DNA of 64,000 bases, from positions 38,760-102,759 of the forward strand of contig JAJTID010000004.1 in assembly GCA_021300155.1 (NCBI GenBank), read 5' to 3'. Positions 1 to 6,873 of this stretch are shown in pieces. The stretch is from Pirellula sp. GTDB taxonomy: Bacteria; Planctomycetota; Planctomycetia; Pirellulales; Pirellulaceae. A program made the position numbers and the translations under genes. Under the pieces are notes generated by a model. The model made no database searches. It was not told the origin of the DNA and worked only from the letters and a program-made list of their open reading frames with translations. Positions within the stretch are counted from its first letter, which is position 1. Each line of letters starts with the position of its first letter.

Positions 1-2
1 TG

Positions 3-455
3 CAGATGTCCAGTCTCGCTGGATTAGAAGCAGAAAAATCCAAATTGGAAATTCAAAAAGCGGAACTGATTGAGAGCATTGCCAAGTTCAACAAAGCAGA
101 AGTTGAAATTTCTAGACTCGAACAAGAAGAGTCGATCGCAAAAGCGAAGTACTCGCAATACAGCGACAATCTTCAAGAAGCGAACTTCAACAAAGCGATG
201 GAGGAAAGTGCTATCTCGAGTGTCAACGTGCAGTCGAAACCGCAGTTGGAACAGAAACCGATTCGTCCATCCAAAGTGTTGGTTGCCCTCGGTGGAGTCT
301 TCTTCGCTTTTGCTTCGGTCATCGGCTCCATTTTCTTAAGCGAAAAGATGGATGATCGCTTGCGATCCGAGAAAGAAATCTCAGATGTCACCGAATTGCC
401 GGTGCTTGGAACTTTGGCCGAATCGATCACCAACAAACGTATCAGCTATCCATAG
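3..455 (+). CDS. Polysaccharide chain-length determinant (Wzz/GNVR type), C-terminal part
   Basis: This is the 3' end of a gene that starts before the window; the frame is open to the left edge, so the first ATG at position 6 is not the true start. The visible part is a heptad-rich coiled coil of about 85 residues. A proline-rich link (QKPIRPSKV) follows, then one transmembrane helix (LVALGGVFFAFASVIGSIFL) and a short cytoplasmic tail ending in a VLGTL motif. Coiled coil, then PxxP, then a last TM helix is the C-terminal layout of Wzz/GumC-type copolymerases, which set exopolysaccharide chain length at the inner membrane. The next gene starts 16 bases downstream and encodes the matching CpsD-like ATPase, so the two probably act as a pair. 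Confidence 0.8.
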   Translation, partial: QMSSLAGLEAEKSKLEIQKAELIESIAKFNKAEVEISRLEQEESIAKAKYSQYSDNLQEANFNKAMEESAISSVNVQSKPQLEQKPIRPSKVLVALGGVFFAFASVIGSIFLSEKMDDRLRSEKEISDVTELPVLGTLAESITNKRISYP

Positions 456-471
456 AAATCGAGCAACCCAA

Positions 472-1176
472 ATGAACCCATCTGAAGTAATGCAAGATAC
501 GAAGCCGAGCAGTCGCCGTGCAAGTGTGACACGAGAGCCTATTCGGGGGAGCGCTACGGACTTTGACAATCTGTTATGGCGGCTTGCAGCGAGGGCGCAG
601 TCCTCCACAGGGAATGGCACCCTCATCGCGATGACTAGCTGTTGTAGGAAAAGCGGAGTCAGCACGGCCATAGCAAATCTGGCCATCAAGGCGTCGATCA
701 ATCATTTAGGCCCGGTATTGTTGATTGATGCCAATCTTCATGCACCACGCCAACATAAGACGTTTCGACAAAAGGGTGTTCAAGGTCTAGCAGATGTGCT
801 GATCGGTGGGCTCTCACCTGCAGAAGCGACCCATGAGACGAATATACCTGAACTTAACATCATGCCCCTTGGAAGCAAGGAGAGTTTTTTTCAATCGCGT
901 GTTGAACCTAGAATGTTTCAAGAAGTTTGCGTTTGGGCCAAGCTGCACTTTGCTACGATATTCCTCGATTTGCCTCCTATTGACGAGCTCCATCACGCAT
1001 TAATGTTAGCTCGCCAAGCGGATACCTGTGTCGTAGCGATAAAGTCGGAATCCGTCCGACGTGAACATGCAAAGTCGATGATCGACCAATTGGATGAAGA
1101 CGGGATACGGGTAGACGGATGCATCCTTACACGCAAACGTTCTTACACACCCGCATGGATTCGTCGCTTTTTCTAA
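472..1176 (+). CDS. CpsD/CapB-family (bacterial tyrosine-kinase-like) ATPase with degenerate P-loop
   Basis: A 234-residue cytoplasmic protein of the CpsD/Wzc kinase-domain family, which normally autophosphorylates on tyrosine and controls the adjacent Wzz protein. The fold markers are present: an LIAMTS strand leading into the P-loop, a Walker A'-like VLLIDANLHAP (about 82-92), a Walker B-like TIFLDLPP, and a final RRFF. The Walker A itself reads TSCCRKSGVSTA (55-66), where the family has TSxxxGEGKST, so the ATP-binding lysine position is valine and one loop glycine is lysine. There is no tyrosine cluster at the C-terminus. It may be an inactive regulator. I chose ATG 472 because earlier in-frame starts lie inside the upstream gene. 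Confidence 0.8.
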   Translation: MNPSEVMQDTKPSSRRASVTREPIRGSATDFDNLLWRLAARAQSSTGNGTLIAMTSCCRKSGVSTAIANLAIKASINHLGPVLLIDANLHAPRQHKTFRQKGVQGLADVLIGGLSPAEATHETNIPELNIMPLGSKESFFQSRVEPRMFQEVCVWAKLHFATIFLDLPPIDELHHALMLARQADTCVVAIKSESVRREHAKSMIDQLDEDGIRVDGCILTRKRSYTPAWIRRFF

Positions 1177-1221
1177 TTGCCGAATCCTACGAACTCAAGA
1201 CGGGTAGCAATTCCTGGTACT

Positions 1222-2526
1222 ATGCTTCGATCCAAAGAGACTTTACTTCACGGAGTTTTATCGCTCGCAGATCAAGTTCTCGTGAGTGGATCGAGTTTTG
1301 TAACAATCGCGCTAATTTCGCAGAGTTGTTCTGCCTTTCATGTCGGTGAGTTCGCTTTGGCTTGGACCATTGTCGCGTTGATTCGAACCGTACAAGAACG
1401 GGCGATTGCTGCACCGTATCTGGCATTCACGTATCGACCAGAGTTTTCACGACCGTCTTATCGAGGAAGCGTCGTTTCGCATCAAATGTTTTTCGCACTT
1501 TCCTGCGGCCTCATAGGACTGGCGATCTGCCTGCTGCTACTGCTGACGGGAATCGAACGCGGAGTGCTCAGTTTGTCTATTAGTCTTGCCTGCGCGGCAC
1601 CCTTTATTTTGATTCGCGATCAGATGCGGGCTGTGTGCACTGCAGATTCTAAGTTTGCGAAGCTCTTAATCATTGATATTTGTATTGTTGCAACGCAGTT
1701 GACTGGAATACTATTACTCTTCTTCTTGGGCAGGATCACGCTGGCGAGGATTAATGGGATTCTAGGAATCGCTTGTATGTTTCCTATTGCATACTGGTTC
1801 CTACAGTCTAGGTCTTCTTTTGCATTCGAATGGAAAAGCATCGCGAGTGACTGGCGACATAATTGGAGGTATTCGCGATGGCTCGTGGTGGCAAGAATGT
1901 TTGGTATCGCGCCGTTTTTTCTTATTCCGTGGTTTGTTGCATTATCTCTCGGTCTAGAAAAGGCCGGTGCGTTTGGAAATTGCATGAACCTCGTCGGCCT
2001 TTCTCAGATGTTCATTATGGGTGTGAACAATATGTTTCAGCCCAAAACCGTTCGAGAGCTACAAACGAGTGGAACCAAAGGAATGTTTGGGTGTATTCGA
2101 TTGACTCTCATTACGATTTTGCCAGTCCTATTGCTGGTTTCGATTGCGTTTTTCTTCCTCGGAGATTTTGCACTTGGTTTGATCTACGGCAAATTCTATG
2201 CCGACTATGGTTGGATCGCGTTCCTCATGAGTGTCTCAACGCTTGCGATGACTTGCTCCGTCATATACGGCAATGGGCTAGCCGCTCTAGGAGCCTCCAA
2301 GGAGTATTTCCGAGGCGAGTTTTTGGGTAGTGTTGTTTCCATCCTTTTTGCACTATTGCTTGTTCCTAGAATCGGTTTGCAGGGCGCTCCGATGGCTTTG
2401 GTTCTAGGTGGACTGGCGGCATCCATAACAACATGGGGGTCTCTCAAGAAGCGAGCCCAACTATACGATGAGGAAATCCTCAATGCCAATTTTGCTTCGA
2501 ATCGCGTTCAAAAGTTAGCCGTTTGA
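1222..2526 (+). CDS. Wzx-like polysaccharide flippase (MATE/MVF superfamily membrane protein)
   Basis: A 434-residue, very hydrophobic protein with about 12 predicted membrane segments starting at residue ~12 (VLSLADQVLVSGSSFVTIAL). The distribution of helices, the GVLSLADQ-type first helix and the position after a Wzz/CpsD pair fit an O-unit or exopolysaccharide-repeat flippase, which moves undecaprenyl-linked repeats across the inner membrane. I cannot name the polysaccharide. ATG 1222 places the start just before the first helix; a TTG at 1177 directly after the upstream stop codon would add 15 residues and is also possible. Translational coupling to the ATPase gene is likely either way. 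Confidence 0.75.
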   Translation: MLRSKETLLHGVLSLADQVLVSGSSFVTIALISQSCSAFHVGEFALAWTIVALIRTVQERAIAAPYLAFTYRPEFSRPSYRGSVVSHQMFFALSCGLIGLAICLLLLLTGIERGVLSLSISLACAAPFILIRDQMRAVCTADSKFAKLLIIDICIVATQLTGILLLFFLGRITLARINGILGIACMFPIAYWFLQSRSSFAFEWKSIASDWRHNWRYSRWLVVARMFGIAPFFLIPWFVALSLGLEKAGAFGNCMNLVGLSQMFIMGVNNMFQPKTVRELQTSGTKGMFGCIRLTLITILPVLLLVSIAFFFLGDFALGLIYGKFYADYGWIAFLMSVSTLAMTCSVIYGNGLAALGASKEYFRGEFLGSVVSILFALLLVPRIGLQGAPMALVLGGLAASITTWGSLKKRAQLYDEEILNANFASNRVQKLAV

Positions 2527-2573
2527 CCACAGGATCGCGGATCCGCCGTCGATGGTAACCAATGTTAATCTGG

Positions 2574-3587
2574 CTAACCCATAAACGACTCGATTTGAAT
2601 TGCTTTTCGACCTTTGAACGAGCCTGCCGATGCCAAAAATTTCGTCCGGTTCGATACCTCGACTTCTAATGGCATCGAGGTATCTTTTTCGGTAGAGATG
2701 ATGTCCCCCACCTCTAAATCAAAGAGATCCGATGTCTTGATCGTTGATCTCGCCAACGTGACTACGATCTCAGCTTTCGAACCATCTAAACGCGAAAGCA
2801 ATTGTTCGTGCGTGTCCGCGTTCGTCTTGGAGGACGCATACCCAATCCAGCTATTGCTAGTCAGTTTGGAATTCACTCGTTCAATTGTATTATAAGGAAT
2901 ACAAAGGTTGATCATGCCTCGCACTTGCCCCACCGTCAATTCAAAGCTAACCATCACGACGACTTCATTGGGTGGCACAATTTGTACTAGCTGTGGATTG
3001 CTTTCAACACGTTCCACCTCAATAGTCATTTCGACAATATTGAACCACGCTTTTTGAAGCTCTCTGAGAAAGACATTGCTTATGCGAGTCGCTAGTTTCA
3101 ATTCGATGTCCGATAACGGACGCTTTAGCATCGAATCACCTGCGACTCCTCCACCGAGCATCCTATCGATGATGGGATAAAGCAGACCTGGGCTGATGTC
3201 GAGAACCCAGTTTCCTTCCAGCGGTTTTGGATTAAGCAAATTGAAGCAAGTCGGAATCGTCAAACTGTATACAAATTCGCTATAAGTCAATTGATCAACG
3301 CTGATCAACCGAACTTCTACCATGGTCCGTAACACTGCCGAAAGCGAAGCACCCAGATTTCGAGAAAAGCTATCATGCAGCGACTGAAGCGCTCGCATCT
3401 GCTCTTTTCCGACCCGTTCAGGTCGCTTGAAATCGTACGCGAGTACTCGCACTTTCGGGGCTGGTGCTTTCTTCGTTTCCGGCTTTTTCGGCGCCTCAAC
3501 GGGAGCTGCAGGTGCAGCGCCAGCACCCTGCTCCAACGACTGAAGCAAACTCTCTACGTCACTTCTGCTGAGAACGTCATCTGACAT
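2574..3587 (-). CDS. fliM: Flagellar motor switch protein FliM
   Basis: 337 residues, the usual FliM length. The N-terminus carries the short CheY-binding and switch segment (VLSRSDVESLLQSL), followed by an Ala/Pro/Lys-rich linker (~22-47). The CheC-like middle domain follows (YDFKRPERVGKEQMRALQ, ~51 onward), with the conserved IDRMLGG. The C-terminal SpoA domain that contacts FliN ends the protein (VGDIISTEK, GRKAIQIE). FliM forms the middle of the C-ring and switches rotation direction when CheY-P binds. An AAAGGA Shine-Dalgarno lies at 3594-3599, six bases before the ATG. No other flagellar gene is in the window; scattered flagellar genes are common in planctomycetes. Confidence 0.95.
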   Translation of the reverse strand: MSDDVLSRSDVESLLQSLEQGAGAAPAAPVEAPKKPETKKAPAPKVRVLAYDFKRPERVGKEQMRALQSLHDSFSRNLGASLSAVLRTMVEVRLISVDQLTYSEFVYSLTIPTCFNLLNPKPLEGNWVLDISPGLLYPIIDRMLGGGVAGDSMLKRPLSDIELKLATRISNVFLRELQKAWFNIVEMTIEVERVESNPQLVQIVPPNEVVVMVSFELTVGQVRGMINLCIPYNTIERVNSKLTSNSWIGYASSKTNADTHEQLLSRLDGSKAEIVVTLARSTIKTSDLFDLEVGDIISTEKDTSMPLEVEVSNRTKFLASAGSFKGRKAIQIESFMG

Positions 3588-3593
3588 CTGGAA

Positions 3594-3599
3594 TCCTTT
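3594..3599 (-). promoter_or_regulatory. Ribosome binding site of fliM
   Basis: AAAGGA on the minus strand, six bases before the ATG at 3587. It is one of the few clear Shine-Dalgarno sequences in the window and fixes the fliM start. Confidence 0.6.
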
Positions 3600-3650
3600 C
3601 CCGTTGAGTTGTCGTTACGCGTTGAATCATTCTAGATATTGAATCAACGG

Positions 3651-4925
3651 TTACGATCGAACGTGTCCGTTTCCTTGTACAATGTACTTGTAAGTAGTTA
3701 ATTCCTTGAGTCCGCACGGACCCCGGGCGTGAAATTTATCCGTGCTGATTCCTATCTCTGCACCCATACCCAATTGGCTTCCATCATTGAAACGTGTTGA
3801 TGCATTGACCATCACCGCCGATGAATCAATCTCTCTCGTGAATTTCTGCGCCACATCGACTCGGTCGGTCACAATCGCTTCTGTATGACGGGAACTGTAT
3901 TGATTGATATGTTCGATCGCCTCTTCGAGCGATTGGACTACCCTAACACTCATGACGGGCCCTAGGTACTCTTGTGACCAGTCTTGTTCTGTAGCCTCGG
4001 TTGCTGTTGGCATGATATCGATGCATCGTTTGTCGCCTCGAAACTGAATCAAGTACTTGGAGAGTTCTTTTACTAATCGAGGCAGAAATTGCTCCGCGAC
4101 TGATGCATGAACCACAAGCGATTCCATGGCATTACACACGCCCATGCGTTGGCATTTGGCATTTTCAATGATCCGAATAGCCATGTCCAAATTCGCATAT
4201 CGATCGACGTAAACATGACAATTGCCATCATAATGTTTGAGTACAGGCATTGATGCTTCGGACACAACTCGCCTGATGAGACTATCGCCACCGCGGGGGA
4301 TCACGAGATCGATGCAATCGGAACGTTTCAATAACTGACCGACAACCTCTCGATCAGGCATCGAAATCAATTGCACAGCATCAAACGGTACCCCTATATC
4401 GACAGCAGCCCCACGCAATATATCGATGATGGCCGCAGAACTATTGGCGGCCTCTTTTCCTCCTCGAAGAATAATTGCATTGCCACTTTTGATGGCGATC
4501 GCCGCAGCATCTGCGGTCACATTCGGTCGCGATTCGTAAATGAAAAAGACAACGCCCAATGGAACGCGAACCTTGCGAACCTCTAACCCATTTGGACGAA
4601 TGGAACCCTCGAGCACCTCGCCAATAGGATCCGGAAGCGAAGCCACATCACGAAGCCCCTTCGCAATTTGCGAGACTCGATCGGTTGTCAGCCTAAGCCT
4701 ATCTTTCTCTGCATCGGTCAAACCAAACGTGTCGGATTTGGCCATGTCTATTTTGTTTGCGACTAGCAAATCCGATGCTTTGTTTTCTAGTCGCATTGCG
4801 GACTCGAGCAACCAACGGTTTTTGATGTCCGTAGACAAGCCTACCATCTGTCGAGACGCGACCTTTGCGCGACCTGCAATGTCGGCACAATAGGACACTA
4901 TGTCTGTAGAGTCTTGCATTGACAT
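3651..4925 (-). CDS. proA: Glutamate-5-semialdehyde dehydrogenase (gamma-glutamyl phosphate reductase)
   Basis: 424 residues, typical for ProA, which uses NADPH to reduce gamma-glutamyl phosphate to glutamate-5-semialdehyde in proline synthesis. Diagnostic stretches are VPLGVVFFIYESRPNVT, KSGNAIILRGGKEA, the catalytic-cysteine motif QRMGVCNAMESL, and the C-terminal GPCGLKELTTYKY. A second in-frame ATG lies two codons in. The partner gene proB is not in the window, so proline genes are not clustered here. The gene follows fliM on the same strand after a 63-base gap in the opposite transcriptional order, so it is upstream of fliM and could be co-transcribed with it. Confidence 0.95.
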   Translation of the reverse strand: MSMQDSTDIVSYCADIAGRAKVASRQMVGLSTDIKNRWLLESAMRLENKASDLLVANKIDMAKSDTFGLTDAEKDRLRLTTDRVSQIAKGLRDVASLPDPIGEVLEGSIRPNGLEVRKVRVPLGVVFFIYESRPNVTADAAAIAIKSGNAIILRGGKEAANSSAAIIDILRGAAVDIGVPFDAVQLISMPDREVVGQLLKRSDCIDLVIPRGGDSLIRRVVSEASMPVLKHYDGNCHVYVDRYANLDMAIRIIENAKCQRMGVCNAMESLVVHASVAEQFLPRLVKELSKYLIQFRGDKRCIDIMPTATEATEQDWSQEYLGPVMSVRVVQSLEEAIEHINQYSSRHTEAIVTDRVDVAQKFTREIDSSAVMVNASTRFNDGSQLGMGAEIGISTDKFHARGPCGLKELTTYKYIVQGNGHVRS

Positions 4926-5018
4926 GATACGAAACTAGGTAGGTTGGCGAAACACGTCGTGGGAGTATCGGGAATCCTATCCTGCGGGTCAATCCAGAAA
5001 ACGAATGACAGCATTGAA

Positions 5019-5990
5019 TTAAGGACTAACCTTCTTCGCCCCCCAGAGCGCCGCTCCCATGGCTCCGGCATCGTCCCCTAGTTTGGCCATCCTCACTTCG
5101 AACATGCCACTATAACATGGCAAAACGCTCCTCTTCGTGACCCGATTCACTTCCTCCATGTAGATTTCTTCGAGCGCTTCCACCAATCCTCCGCCCAGAA
5201 TAATGATCTCAGGACATAGCATATGGACCAAGTTGACGACGGCGTAGCCGACCATTTGCGCAGCCTGTCGTACCACGTTCTCCACTGCTTTATCGCCATC
5301 CCGAATCGCAGCAGCCAATACTTTGCTTCGTATTTGCGAGATGTCCGTGCCTGTAGCTCGCAACAAATTCGGAGCCTCACCACGATAAGCTAGCTTCGCG
5401 CATTCCGCAGCGATTGCCAAGCGACTGGCCTCGCTTTCGAGAGTCCCTGTCATGTCGACACCGCTGGTGCGGTTGCTTGACGAGATTCGTGTATGGCCAA
5501 TCTCCATTGCCGACGAATTCTTCCCACGAAGAATCTGACCTTCGTACACGAATCCACCGCCAATGCCTGTTCCAGGAAAGATACCCGCAACACTGCGCGC
5601 TCCCGTTGCTGCTCCAACGCTGTACTCACCGTAAACTCCTGCATCGACATCATTCAAAATGGAGACAGGGCAGTCGAGCTCATCTTCGAGCATGGAACCG
5701 AGTGACACGTTCTTCCAGCCCAAGTTTACCGCTACGTTGACAATGCCCTTGTCCATATCTACCGGACCCGGACACCCAACACCAAGCGATTGAAGCGATT
5801 CGAGCGGAAGCTCCGACTCGGTAAAGGTCTCGCGGATCAGGGCTGCGATGCGGGCGACTCCTGCTTGTGCTCCTTCCGTTCCCTTCGTCTTTTTTCTCTT
5901 GCGCGCGACGATCTTGCCGGCTTCGTCCATGACGATGCACAGCATTTTGGTTCCGCCCAAATCAAATCCACAGGTGTAGTTGTTCTGCAT
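5019..5990 (-). CDS. ROK-family sugar kinase (glucokinase-like) without the usual zinc cysteines
   Basis: 323 residues with the ROK/ASKHA phosphate-1 motif FDLGGTKM at the N-terminus, the catalytic ILNDVDAG, the ATP-binding GTGIGGGFV and the adenosine motif EIIILGGG. It most likely phosphorylates glucose or another hexose with ATP. The EIGH histidine of the ROK signature is kept (EIGHTRI). The zinc knuckle that normally follows (CxCGxxGCxE) is replaced by SSSNRTSGVDMTGTLE, with no cysteine. That may change stability or substrate choice, and assignment to glucose is therefore tentative. A start at ATG 5990 places the phosphate motif at residue 9, as expected. Confidence 0.85.
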   Translation of the reverse strand: MQNNYTCGFDLGGTKMLCIVMDEAGKIVARKRKKTKGTEGAQAGVARIAALIRETFTESELPLESLQSLGVGCPGPVDMDKGIVNVAVNLGWKNVSLGSMLEDELDCPVSILNDVDAGVYGEYSVGAATGARSVAGIFPGTGIGGGFVYEGQILRGKNSSAMEIGHTRISSSNRTSGVDMTGTLESEASRLAIAAECAKLAYRGEAPNLLRATGTDISQIRSKVLAAAIRDGDKAVENVVRQAAQMVGYAVVNLVHMLCPEIIILGGGLVEALEEIYMEEVNRVTKRSVLPCYSGMFEVRMAKLGDDAGAMGAALWGAKKVSP

Positions 5991-6129
5991 AGTTTTCTGG
6001 CATTCGCTACGACGGTTGTTTCATTCCAGCGTCGCGATAGCAAATCCAGCCGCGATGCTATATTCAGTATAGTCTATGCCACAAGAAGAACGAGAGACGA
6101 AGAAAGGGCGTTCCAAACTACTCATAAAT

Positions 6130-6873
6130 TCACTTGAGTCTCGCCACTCGATGCAACGAAGATAAGGTCGACATGGCTTCGCGAATCGAAATCTTAGAGC
6201 TTCCTTTTTGTCGCTCGGTGTAGATGATGCCGACCTCGGTCCATCTCACCCCTTGCTTGATCAGATGCCACAAAATTTCTTCCAAGAAGCCGTAACCTTT
6301 TCCTTGAATCGCGTTCCAATCTAGCTTCTTTAGGGAATCAACGCGGTACAGTCGATAGGCGGAACTGCAATCTCGCACATTCCACCCAACCACCCAACGC
6401 GCGTAGGCGTTAGCAGTACGACTCACTAGTTTTCGTTTCCAAGAGCAACCAGCTAGCCCGCCTCCCTCAACATAGCGAGAACCGATGACAAGATCATGGT
6501 CTCGTGACTCGGCCAAGAGTTTTGGGATCGCCTGCGGGTCATGACTCATGTCAGCGTCTAGATTCAATACCCATTCGTATCCGTGACTTATCGCAAACTG
6601 CATACCATCTCGAATTGCAGTCCCTAAACCTAGTTTGCCTGGACGTTGAATCAAATGAGTATTCGGTCTACGCGCTGCCGCTTCTTTTACCCATTGAGCC
6701 GTTCCGTCAGGTGAATTGTCATCCACCACGAGAATGTTTACGTTCGAAACCGCTGCATCCATGCTGCTGAATAATGCATCAAGGTTCTGCCGTTCATTGT
6801 AGGTGCATACCAGCACGAGCAGTCCATCTCGTACGGTCTGTCCATCCGTGGTGATGTTCGGAATCGAAGTCAT
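6130..6873 (-). CDS. Polyprenol-phosphate mannosyltransferase-like GT2 glycosyltransferase (DPM1-like)
   Basis: 247 residues with a GT-A fold: nucleotide-binding LVCTYNERQNL, ILVVDDNSPDGT, the metal-binding DADMSHDP, and GSRYVEGGG. The length, the KLGLGTAIRDG motif and the lack of C-terminal membrane helices match the soluble DPM1 class, which transfers mannose (or another hexose) from a nucleotide sugar to a polyprenyl phosphate. The usual DxTSGFR is DCSSAYR here. Its ATG overlaps the gyrA stop codon by one base (TGATG), so it is probably translated by coupling to gyrA. The acceptor and donor are inferred from family membership only. Confidence 0.85.
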   Translation of the reverse strand: MTSIPNITTDGQTVRDGLLVLVCTYNERQNLDALFSSMDAAVSNVNILVVDDNSPDGTAQWVKEAAARRPNTHLIQRPGKLGLGTAIRDGMQFAISHGYEWVLNLDADMSHDPQAIPKLLAESRDHDLVIGSRYVEGGGLAGCSWKRKLVSRTANAYARWVVGWNVRDCSSAYRLYRVDSLKKLDWNAIQGKGYGFLEEILWHLIKQGVRWTEVGIIYTERQKGSSKISIREAMSTLSSLHRVARLK

